DNA of 64,000 nucleotides from Ecdyonurus torrentis (taxonomy: Eukaryota; Arthropoda; Insecta; Ephemeroptera; Heptageniidae). The DNA is taken from the NCBI GenBank assembly GCA_949318235.1, contig OX439127.1, positions 41,029,656 to 41,093,655 of the forward strand. Direction: 5' to 3'. Below the pieces are notes generated by a model. That model was given only the letters and a program-made list of their open reading frames with translations, was not told where the DNA came from and ran no database searches. The translations under genes were made by a program, and so were the position numbers. Shown here piece after piece: positions 29,210-40,940 of this stretch (positions are counted from its first letter, which is position 1; every line of letters starts with the position of its first letter).

Positions 29210-30982
29210 TAGTTTTTATTGAGGCCACAAAAGGTACAAAACCCACTAAGGTGGTCCTCTGATATTCTTGCTGTCACAGGTTTAAAATTTCATATTTTAT
29301 ATTACATATAATATATAGTTTTTAAAATAGTAACTAAACGATAGTTGTCTCATATTTGATTGAAAAATAAATACAATAAAGTTAATTATTTAGAATTTCG
29401 TAAATTTTAATAATATGTGAGATGAGAATTTGAAGAAAAAAAAATAAATGAACGATGCTGAGCTATTTGCCGTACCTGTTTTAATTTCATATCACACCAT
29501 TTTATTATAAAATATAAAAGACTTCAATGTAGAGTAAGTCCAAAGACGCGACTTCTGTTGTCCTTACATTCACCTGACTGCATTACGGGAGGAAAGGTGG
29601 GTTTCATTTTAAACTAAAAAAATTCAAAATTTCAAAAATGAAAATATTTTTCTCCTTCCATAATATGCTTAATTGATAACTCCACATTTCATAACCAAAA
29701 CAATCAAGTCACGTCAAAGTCAAAATTATTAATTTTAAACTCATAATTGTTTGTTGAAAATATTAATATTTACTATATTTCAATAATTAATATACCCCAT
29801 GTATGTAGAAGAGGTAATACCAAAATAATAATAATAATAAATTTAATAATAATTAATGTTACTTGACTAACCATTTTACTTATCAGTTGTTTTCTTTTCT
29901 TTTTTTTGAAACTTGACCAAATAGAAATAATTTGAACGCGTTGTATGACCAAGTAAACTTCGTTTGTTATTTTTCTCCAATTACAAGGCACATTGTCATT
30001 TATTTTGCGTACTCAGTTATCGAAGATGAAAAATTCTTAAAATTTTGTACTATATAGCTGAAATCACGTAAAATGTGTCTAGTTTCTATTTTAAAAATAA
30101 AATACTTCAACCGTAGTCAGAGGACCATGTACGTACATTTTTTGGCCTATTAATAAAAATAATTTATTATTATTAGTTTTATTCATTTAAACATTTCCAG
30201 CCTCTGTGCAGTAGTTTTCTTTAAAAAAAAAAGTTAAAAACATAGAAAAATAAAAACATAGGAAATAAAAATAGAAACATAATAAACACAATTAACCTAA
30301 ACATAAATAAAAACATAATAAAAACATAGAGGGTTTAAAAAATAGGAAATAGGAATAAAATCATATGAAATTAGGCTTGTATATATTATATATAAGCTAT
30401 ATATAGCTATATTATAAGCATGTCTCGCGCACCTCACCGATTATTCAGATTTTGTTAACAATGTATATAATATAAAAACCATAAAAATTAAGTGTCAGTT
30501 CAAACTTGCAAATCCGACATTATACTTGCAAATCCGACATTATGTGTAACACTTCAGAAAAATATTCACAATAATCCCCATATTATTTTACATTTCAGTG
30601 TCACTGAATTAAAAGCTACTTGATATCACGTTTTTTGAAAATAACAAACCTAATAATCCGCGCATTATAATGATGGCATGGGTATAATATGAAATTTCAT
30701 ATTTCTTGGAAAGGTTATAGTTATTTAAAACATGTAACAAAAATATTGTCAAATGAACGTTTTATGAATATTTTTTTCATGTCACATGGCATTACGTGCT
30801 TTATACTGCACTGAATTATAAATATGCGATTTAGTAAAAATGATGCTAAATTAGAATTAGATAAGTAATTATTATGCCGTGCAACGTAACTGATATGCTA
30901 TGTAGCAGTATAGTATAATATACAATGTAGCGTGAATTATGATGATATGAATAAATGTTATTGAAAATGATCAGTCAGTGTA

Positions 30983-31013
<31 letters not shown>

Positions 31014-31130
31014 CATTTTTTTTTAACCACGATTAATTTGTCATTGACTCAATTAGTAGTCATGGTGTAAGTACAACAAGTGTATGAACGGTTCAAATAT
31101 TACACACACGCGAAAAGAGTAGCTGCCGGG
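29210..31130. other. Non-coding AT-rich stretch
   Basis: A 20 bp direct duplication (ACTTGCAAATCCGACATTAT, twice) lies at about 30,504-30,543, and an A run at about 30,984-31,012. No exon is supported. Confidence 0.55.
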
Positions 31131-31140
31131 CAAGGCGTGC

Positions 31141-31174
31141 GTACTGCCAGCCAGCCAGGCTTCAGATTTATATA
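31141..31174 (-). promoter_or_regulatory. Candidate TATA plus initiator core promoter
   Basis: On the minus strand CTATATAAAT (plus 31,166-31,175) is followed 29 bases later by GGCAGTAC (plus 31,141-31,148). A TATA box near -30 and a CAGT initiator is the usual arthropod pol II layout. The surrounding 31,050-31,240 is GC-richer than the neighbourhood. No downstream coding exon was identified, so the target transcript is unknown. Confidence 0.4.
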
Positions 31175-31179
31175 GGAGG

Positions 31180-31646
31180 TGGATATCTGCATGTGACCTT
31201 TCGTCGCTATGGAAACCGATGGAATGATCCACTTGACTCATATATTAATAATGCAAGCTTACAAGCACAAAAAATCTTTTTCGCCTTTTATGTTCTTATC
31301 TCAGACTTTATAAAAGAATGTTCTATTATAAAGGATTAAATATTGTTGTTTATCAGGAGAGTGAAAAGTTTAATCCGATCACTTTTAATTATTTCTGTAA
31401 AAATTCAATACTTATTAGAAATGATGAAACTTATATTATTATAAGCAGTGGAGCTTTGTTTTTGTTTGTTTATTTTGAGCTTATCTCATTGATTTGTAAT
31501 TTTTATATAATTTGTTATATATTTTGTTGCTATACGTGTTTATACTTTAGTTCAAGTTTCAATTGAACAAACATTTCTGTATCAAGAATTACAATTTTCG
31601 TAAAACGAAAGTTATAAACTTAATAAAGTACTATGCAGTATAATAT

Positions 31647-31694
<48 letters not shown>

Positions 31695-34395
31695 CAAAAG
31701 AACAAATTATTCACATTTTATCATAAACATATGGTAAGATATTTCATGCTTATACCAATACCGATAGGCTAATATATTATAAATCTAGATATTATATCTA
31801 CTTAGCTGTAGGTATATTATTCTATTATTATAATTATGTTAGTCTAAATACCAAATTCATGTAAAAACATTACAATGGAATAGCTCCTTAACACACATTT
31901 TAAAATGTAGCATAAAATATATGATCATAAACCCAAAATTGATCATAAAAAAATTGTGATTTTTTTTTATTTATTTGTTGTTATTATTTTGTATTATATA
32001 ATATGAAATCTTTGGTACGAACATCAGTGAAAGTCGTTCAGAATTTGGAATGCAGCGATTAAATTTTGAGTTTGTCCCTTTTATCGAAGCAATAAAAATT
32101 GCATCAAAATAATATAACAAAAATTCGCGAAGTCCAACATTATTTAGGGTCAATTTATTGTTCACCGTATGTTTTTCTATCCATTATTTTCAAAATTAAT
32201 GGTAGGACATTTTTAAAGAATTGAGATACTAATGACAGAATTCCCCCCCCCCCCCCTCTCTCTCTAGTTATTTTATATTAAGTAATAATTTGTTTTTAAG
32301 TATTCTTTTTCATTGCATAAACTCATACTTAAAATCATAATTTTTATTTATTCTAAGAGCATTATGTATTGAATTGTTGTGGGAGTAGCGGGGGCATGAC
32401 ATGCACCTGTATTATTATTTTAAAAAAATTATTTTATTTTTAGGATTAGAACAAAATTACTTACATTCTGTTATAGATTTTTTTAAATGAAGTTCGGTTT
32501 ACATATTTCATTATCTATAGTATTTCATGCTCATACTCTTCCCATTTAGGTTAAAGTTTTGATACATTGTCAAAATAACTACGAACTGAATTGAGTCTTC
32601 TAAACATAGAATGGAATATAATTTATATGTACTATACACACGATTGTGATAATATATTTTAAGAATAGCTTTGTAAATTTAGCACTATTTTTTGAATGGT
32701 AAAATTTCCTATCACAATTGTGTTTACATATAAAATGAAAACAAAAATTCAATAGTCTCATCTACATATACATTATACTGTATAACGAAAAGCATACAAT
32801 AATACCAATTTAGTCAATATACTGTAATGTTTCAAATTTGAGTGAGTGGTAAATAAGTATATAAATGTAGATTTTACGTCAAATTTGAATTGGGGCCAAA
32901 ATATTCTGTTTAACTGTAATATTCTTTTAATATTAATGAAAATAAAATTGAGGTATCATTATATTCGGATTTCTAAATGTTGATAGCAGATTGTCATATA
33001 TTTATGCAGTGATACGATTATGGCTTCCTTTCATATAATTTAGCCTTTCGTCTTGGGATTGAGACTTTCATGGATGTAATTGTGAACATTGTTATTACTA
33101 ACATAGAAAACTGGACTATTTCTTTTTATTATCTATAGTTACCATTTTTCAGTTTACGGTAGTGTTGTCATAATTTGATAATTTAAATTCAGATCTCGGC
33201 TATGTAAAAAAAAAAAAAAAAAAAAAAAAAAAGTTCCTGTGATTTAATTTATTATTCCTCGCATTAATGACTTTTTGGAAGTAAAAAGATATTTTATCTT
33301 CTGTTAAAATGAAAAATTTCTTAACAAACAATAAAGATTTATATATATATATATATATATATATTTAATATTACATAAATATATACATATATAAAGACTT
33401 TTTTTAACAATTAAATAATTATGTATTTGTATACAGTGCATATTGCATAAATTAAGGAATAAATTTTGAAGTCATTATAAATTTAAAGTTATAAAATGGT
33501 TGTACATAAATTAGCTTTAAATAGGAGGCCGTATGAAGTGGTTGCATTATTCATATAACAAGAATTATTATGATTCCAGCATGATCACGATGTCTATAGC
33601 AAATACGTGAGCATCATAAATTGCCTTAAATGAAGTAACATGATAACACAATATATTCGACATAAAAATGTAAATGGAATATATATCGGTATAATTAAAA
33701 TAATTATACTGCACTGTGAAAATATATATTAACATTCAAAAACTTGCGATAAATTTGTAATGTTATTGTTATGAGAAAAACATGCGTTGAATTTGAAAGT
33801 CATTATAACAATCGTGTGTAACATCAAAAAATAATTTGAATGTCAATATTTTGACATTATTTTGAGTAGTTCTTTAGCGTAGCTAACCGCCAATATTTTA
33901 CTACATAGAGTATGCCATCCTTGATCCTCGTAAAACACACATATAATTTGATTCATATCTATACTGTGAGGTATAGGTACTGCAAGAAAAAAACAACAGC
34001 AAAACTCTAACTAATTGTTATAAAAAGAATTTTGTAACATCCATACATCTCATAGGAAATAATAAATCCTTGTTATAAATAAAACATTAAAACTAAATAA
34101 AAACTGAAAATAATTTTCTAATTTTCGTATGGTTAATAATTATTCTAATACGGAAATATACATTTTATTTCAATCAGACGATAAATCGTATATTTATTTC
34201 AATGTCAAACATTGTAACATTAAAGTTTAGTTATTGTTTAAATTTCAAACGACCGTTCAAACTTTGAGAACATTTTTATGTTCATGTTTATTTATTTACA
34301 GCTTACTGTTCTTTGTCAAATTTGAATAATTAATTTACATAAATAACTTTTTAACAACTTACACTGCTTTCATTTATACAGAGTAACAAACGTTT
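31180..34395. other. Non-coding AT-rich stretch
   Basis: It contains a 44-base A run at about 31,650-31,693, a C run near 32,243-32,256, an A run near 33,207-33,231 and a short (TA)n near 33,341-33,364. No exon is supported. Confidence 0.55.
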
Positions 34396-34401
34396 ACTTA
34401 C

Positions 34402-34740
34402 ATCAAGGAGAGTGCGCCAACAAAAGAGGAAATCTGTAATGAACGACTCGATGACTGCGAACGTCCACAGGTTGTGAGATCAGAGTTCTCCGTCCCCTGC
34501 CTGGTCGTGGCGAACGCTCTTGAGATACTAAGCACCCAAGATTGTTATCTAGCGTCGCTCGCTCGCGACTCGCGAGTCAAGTCTATCAAACTCACCGCGC
34601 GCGCCAGCGCTTAGCTACAGGTGGCCTATTATATACGCAAACAGGCAAAAGCAAGCGGGTAGTGCGCATCAGGACACTGCGCCAGTACTTGCGCCGGCCT
34701 GCAGATGACTCTAGCTCACCATGCACAATATAAGATTCTC
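34402..34740 (-). promoter_or_regulatory. GC- and CpG-rich island, possible promoter and first exon
   Basis: This is the most GC- and CpG-rich stretch of the left 40 kb. It includes a palindromic CGCGACTCGCGAGTCAAG-type run and GCGCGCGCC. On the minus strand it has TATATAAT (plus 34,628-34,635) and ends in TTGAT followed by GTAAGTAAAC (donor at plus 34,401-34,400), a near-perfect 5' splice site. This fits a TATA promoter plus a non-coding first exon of a gene running leftwards. No second exon could be recognised, so the call is tentative. Confidence 0.4.
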
Positions 34741-34749
34741 ATTCCCATA

Positions 34750-36380
34750 ATTCAAATGAAATTTTCTCTTTATTATAATATATTATGTTAATATATTACC
34801 TTTCCTTCCCCCACTCTAAATTATAATAATGATATAAAATACACGTACGTACTTACGTGACAAAATATTCCAAAAAAGGGATCATTCCATTTTAGACTAA
34901 AAGGATTGAGAGTTTATAGTAAACATTTTACTTTTGGTAAGAACATGTATAGCAGCAAAACTTTATCAAAATAGTGTATATTGAATTTTTTTTTTTATTT
35001 TTTTTTTTTGTTACAATCAGTGGCATAAATGCATTATGATCAAGTCAAATAGCATACAGATTGACGGAGGTAAACTAAAAATCAACCGTTATCACATCAC
35101 GATCACAATGTATGGAAAGACTTCTTCTGCACACTCTGACATAAAAAGAACTATATACACTCTGACCAAAACAAGGTCATTCCCGCCAAAAGCTGTATCC
35201 GCGGTGCTAAACCAATCAGAGAGCGTGTTATAAACCTACTAGCCAATTACAGTTGACTTTACATAGTTCATTACACTGTATCCGCTCGAACTAGTTGGGA
35301 GAAGTGTATATAATGTTCACATACTTTTATAGCATAAAAGACATTTCACTATACGCCTTCATGTGAATTTGATTTGATTACTTTCAGTGACATGTTTATG
35401 GGGCGGGAAACGGACCTTTCACCATCAGGTCTAAGAAGGATTTATTATTATTATTATGCTGAATATTCAAAATAGCCAAATTCCCATAAATTATTTTTAA
35501 CAAATTCCTCCGGCTGGTGAGAGTTTTATCAACTGTGAGATATATATTTCTTTTAATTATAATATATTAGTTGTATAATATTTTCATCGTCCATCCAATA
35601 ACTGCAGCTCAGAAAAACAATATCATGATTCTATGTCCCCACTACAATTCAAAATATATTTTGTTATTATTTATAATTATTCAAAATTGCTATTATGATT
35701 TTTACTTAAATCTGTCTATATTTATCAGTAAAATTACAGATTATGCAGTAATTTCTCAGTGAATGCCAAATTTTACTACTACATATAGCAATCATAGTTT
35801 CAAAATCGTGTACCATCAATTTTGAAAAATACCAAAGAGTTTTTTTTTGCATTGGTACAGCAATTGCAGTTTTTGTTTGATACGGCAAAATCCGTGAAAA
35901 AACGAACGAGGCGTAAATGTACGGTACATTGCCGTAACTCAGAAAAACAGCAGAGATATCGTTTTTTAACGGTGAAGCCGTCTATCCTCGTTATGTGCAA
36001 TGACAGAGTATAACACGTACGGCGCATGCAATTTTGAAACCATATTCATTTTTGCTGTATTCGATTTTACGGCGTACCTGTTATTTTACGGCAGTTGCAG
36101 TTACATAAATTACCGACGAGTTTGCCGTTATTTTACACCAAATTTTGCTAACAGTGTATACCTTCATCCGTTGTCCATTACATTTGTCACATGTTATTAT
36201 ATTGTTATATAGCGTAAAAATCCTCATAATTGTCCTGCCAAAGTTATTTAAATTTTAAACCTTTATTTCCGATTATCGAATCACTTTTATCTATATCAGT
36301 CTTCTGTAGGTTACAAGTGGTATTAGTAGTGTAATTGTAATATTTATTTACTTGCCAAATGCAAATATTGCCAATCCCAT
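34750..36380. other. Non-coding stretch, unassigned
   Basis: Moderately complex sequence at about 35,040-35,240 and 35,820-36,130 gives short open frames on both strands. None has a recognisable domain or plausible splice partners. Confidence 0.45.
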
Positions 36381-36389
36381 ATTATATAA

Positions 36390-37040
36390 ATCTCATAGGG
36401 GCGGCCCTGGCATGTTTTTGAATTTCAAAATAAAATTGTGGCAAAAGTTATCAGCAGATTTTTATGAAATTTTAGGGTATGATAGTCAGAAAGTCAAATT
36501 TATTGCCAACATATTTTTTTTTGTAGAAAATTGGAAATAAAAGGCCCTTAAAGGGCTCTTAAACTGAAAAAATTGGTCCATTTTTTACATTGCACTCCAA
36601 AAGTGCAACTCGGAAATAAAATTTCTCAACAAAACTTTGTTTGGGCATTAGTGAGATATGGTGGACGCTAATTACAGACACGGTGTTGCTCTTTTCTTAT
36701 TTGGGTCCCATTGGGACTCAATCAAAATTCACCAAAATTTAAATTTAGCAAAAAAATTAAAATTATAGAATAGAAAATTGAAATTTTCCAGTTTTGCATT
36801 TTTTGAGTCTGCAATTTCAATCATATTTTCAAAATCCTAGAAGGGCCCAAAAGGGCCTTTTGGGGCTCTAATTTTGTTGCAAATAAAGATTTTGCAAAAA
36901 AATTTGCACCATTGAATTTCTAATGATCATAAGAGCATAGGAATCGACTATTTACTTGCCTTCGTAGTTTTAAACCGAATTAAATTTTTTTAGGGCCCAT
37001 GAGTGACTAGGGCAAGCAATAGCAAATGGGCCCAAAACCA
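36390..37040. repeat. Unclassified region with recurrent GGGCCC/AAGGGCC blocks
   Basis: Repeated short motifs (AAGGCCCTTAAAGGGCTC, AAGGGCCCAAAAGGGCC, TTAGGGCCCAT, AATGGGCCCAAAA) punctuate AT-rich sequence. The pattern looks like an old insertion or satellite-like element. I recognise no family and no coding capacity. Confidence 0.35.
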
Positions 37041-37049
37041 ATATCTATA

Positions 37050-39455
37050 TATATTGTGTTTGTGTGTGTGTGTATTATAAAAGACTATATTTCAGGATAC
37101 CTATTGGTTGGTGTTTTTGAAAAGGTTGAACAAAAAACGTAACAAATAATCATACTTTTACAGGAGCAATATACAGGCACTGTAAGCATATTTTTATCAT
37201 CTAATTAGTACGTCATGACTAAAATACATTATACTCGTTTCTTTTTCATAACTGAGAGTATATAGGTATAGCGAGGATACAGTTACATCAAATCATGCGC
37301 ATATATAGTACGAATTATCGATTTACGGATCCTCCTCCTATATTTGAAGTTAAACTGTATATAGAACAATTATTTACATAGCATGCATTTATAACATATT
37401 TGCATGACAAATTTCATCTCAATTTTAAAGCATATTATGAAAGCAACACGTTATAACTTAAAATATAATAATAAAAACCTATAAAAACAAATTCAGCTAT
37501 AGGTATTATATACTAATAGGTATTTCTATATTTTTGAGCAAATTCTTTTTTACGTTTGTAACGTAAAATAGCGGAGCTTGTAATTATACTATTATAAATT
37601 TTAACCAAATGATCATTTTATTCTCGTGATCCACCAGCAAGGATGCAACATTTTGTACTGAGAAAAATGTATACCTCGTGTTTTTTATAGTCGTTTGGTG
37701 GATGCTCAAAAAAATGATTTAAAAATGCCATATAGACTTACTATATTATATAGAAACATACTCCTCGCTGTTTTTATTTATTGTGTTATAAGCACGTCAC
37801 ATTTTTCCTGCTTTATAATTACAACAGATGTAAAAGTACCAACTAAAAGTTTTATACGCATTCAGCTTTTTATAGCATGCATGACGCAGTAACGGAGTTT
37901 ATGCATGCAGTTAGGTTTGCCGATGATAGCATATTATCTATAAATTATGGTATTGGTTGTAAATAAAATTCGCATTATTTAGTATTTAATGTTTAATTTT
38001 TGTCCTCTTTTGCCAATCTTTTTGAAAACGCAAAATAAAAACAATAATAATAAATAAATAAAATAAAATAAATAAATAAAAAGCCTATAATAGTACACAT
38101 AACAATTATTATAATGTATATACTATAGGTATACCTATACGTACAGTACAATACTATTATATATATAATTTATATAATATGTATACGGACTAGAAATTTT
38201 AGTACAACTTTTTATTTATTTCTCCAAATTATCGTAACAATCACAGATAACATTTTGTAAGTATTGTGTAAAGCATCAGGAAAAAAACAAAATGGTAAGA
38301 TGATAGTATCCTCAACATATTTTAACAATCAATATAATTATAGTTTTATTGAAATAATCATTATAATAATAATATTAGAAATTATAGGCTAAAAGAAAAA
38401 TATTTTAAAAGTCGGTACTGCAAGAACATACAGAAAATAATACAAATTTATTCAATATATTAAAATTAAGTATTAATGTCATATGTGCATAACAAAATTG
38501 CACATCATAATATAGAATTTTCTTGTTTCAAATGCATTTTACTAATTTATGAAAGTATCAACATTTTGAAATGCTTATTGCCTATCTAAAATTACCTCTG
38601 GCCAGGACCAACAGTTCAACTTTTATACTATATAAAAAAAATCATTTTCGAATTGTACACGTACATACACTATATTGAAAAGATATACTATTATCTTAAA
38701 ATATGTAATATACCATTATGTCTCACATTTTTGACTCAAAAAATGGCACCTCCCATAATATAACCATTTATCAAAATAAAAGTTATTCCCAGAGAATCTC
38801 ACAATTTTATCACACAAAAATAGAGAGTATACCGATATAGAAAATGAACCTCTTCAATTCAGAATTAAAATAAAATCAAGATATGAAAAAAATATATATA
38901 TATATATTGATGAAGTAAAAGATAATGAATGGAAATCTTTAAAGACTTTCTGAAAATTTAAGAAAAGTTGTGAAGAAATTAATTAGAGAAGCAATTACTT
39001 TTGATGAAACTTCGAGTTCCAACAGTACTTATATATACTTATAATATATTGAATACATTATTAGGCACAATATTTATATATTTAGACGGAAAAAAATTTA
39101 TTGGAAGAAATGTACCTCAATATAAACGGTGCAACAAACGTTAGAAGTCCTAGTTTTGCTATTTCTGTATTGCTGTTATATAAAAATATTGAAAAATACA
39201 TTTATTTTTCAACCTCATTAGCATAATATTCTTATACTATAGGGCACAACTAAAACTTTTTTTTTACTTTCGCTTCTTTGTCCCACTCATCCACCACATA
39301 TACTGTGTTTCCACTTTTATGATATGTAAAAATTTGTAGGTGCCATCACTATAAAACCTATATTTTAAAGACGCATCTATAGGCTTTACTGTTGCTATAA
39401 CAAATTTGTTTAGTGCATCTTAAATTTACATTATTTTATATAATATATATATATA
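37050..39455. other. Non-coding AT-rich stretch
   Basis: No supportable exon or RNA gene. Short TA and ATA runs only. Confidence 0.55.
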
Positions 39456-39460
39456 TATAT

Positions 39461-39770
39461 GGTGTGTGCACATGACGTCATAAAAAATGCGCTTTATTCG
39501 ATGCCATAATTGAGCAACGAATAACATTGCTTAGCATAGGACAAACGTGGGATTTCGCTATTTTCTTCGGAAAATAAGTAATTTTTTGTCATTATTATTT
39601 TTCTCGCATACTTGAAATTCTCTCGCAAAAAACAACAAAAATGCTATAAAAGTATATTTTTAAACTGCATGCGCGGCAAAATGTGTCATTATCCCATACC
39701 GGCCCATGTTATTTAGTATACTCATCTCATGCAGTTATGGCGCGCGGTGACTTCAACATGAATGCAAGAT
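39461..39770 (-). repeat. Dispersed repeat family A, copy 3 (inverted)
   Basis: The reverse complement aligns with copies at 1618-1920 and 2438-2713: ATTCATGTTGAAGTC start, GAGAAAAATAATAATGAC, TTTCCGAAGAAAAT, GTTTGTCCTATGCT, and an end TGACGTCATGTGCACACACC. It is followed directly by a long (TA)n tract. Confidence 0.68.
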
Positions 39771-39804
39771 GCAACCACCCTATGTAGGTACAATATACTG
39801 TATA

Positions 39805-39914
<110 letters not shown>

Positions 39915-40746
39915 TATATATATTATATATATATATAATTTATATATATATAATAACATATTATTTATAACGTATATAAAAAAAAATATATATTATATAT
40001 ACAGGTATGTGCATAATTATATATATATGCGCAAGTTTTTATTAAGTTTACATATAGTGCCCTACATATATTTATTTATTATAATAAAGAAAAAAATATT
40101 TTTCTTATAAATAAATTAAAATATTATTACAAAAAGTAACTTTAGACTTTTATTAGACTCTTAGGTTGTCGAGAAGGAAATATATACATGCATATCTGCA
40201 GATGAATGTGGTCATACTGGTAACTGGTCATATATTATTTGTAAATATATCCTGTATATCGCATTCGCGCATTACAATCTTTATAATTGTAGATGTGAAC
40301 CTTGGCAGATGCATTTTATTTTTATACTGATTGTAGGAGAAAGAAATGAAATAAAAAATTTTGAATTGAACTTTGAACAACACAACTTACAAAATACAAT
40401 TCTCTCCTGTATCCTGTGGGGCATGCAACCTGCGTGACAGTAAAAAATCATAACAAAAACAAAACCGGAAACAGCTGATCCTATTGTGAATGTTTATTTT
40501 AAGTTTTAATTCAGAGATTCATGTTGATTTTGCAATAGGAGGACTCAGTTTATGCTGATTTTTGGTGATTTTAGGTTTTTAGTGATATCAAATTGGTAAT
40601 GTTTGTTTTATAATATATTCTTTCAAACTTATTTTGACTGAAATATCGAACTTATATAGCGCCTAGCTCGGAAGATAAAAAAGTTAACGTTTTGAGAGGG
40701 ACAGTTTTTTTCTGTGGCGATCATCGAGTAACATATTGCTGTTAAT

Positions 40747-40940
40747 ATGGTATTAGAAGGAGGTTTTTGGTATAGCAGTGCTTGTCATGCACTTTATAAG
40801 TACCAAAATGAAGAATTAGAACTTTTGACATCAAATCTAAAAGAAGAACACGAGACCAATCTCCAGTCATTTCTGTTACGTAGACTAAGAAAAGGAGCTA
40901 TCTACATCGGATCAGGGAGTTTTTCAGTGATGGAATTTAG
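40747..40940 (+). CDS. C17orf75: Njmu-R1 coding exon 1
   Basis: Residues 1-64 plus two bases of codon 65. It includes the ALYKYQ segment (like the family's CLYSYRG) and the conserved FLLRRLRKGAIYIGSGSF block. The donor is TTTAG|GTTTGT. In-frame TAA lies 18 bases upstream of the ATG. Confidence 0.82.

Noticed and set aside
35036..36212. Several 60-75 residue frames on both strands
   Set aside because: They are short and overlap each other on opposite strands. They lack motifs, and no exon chain could be built.
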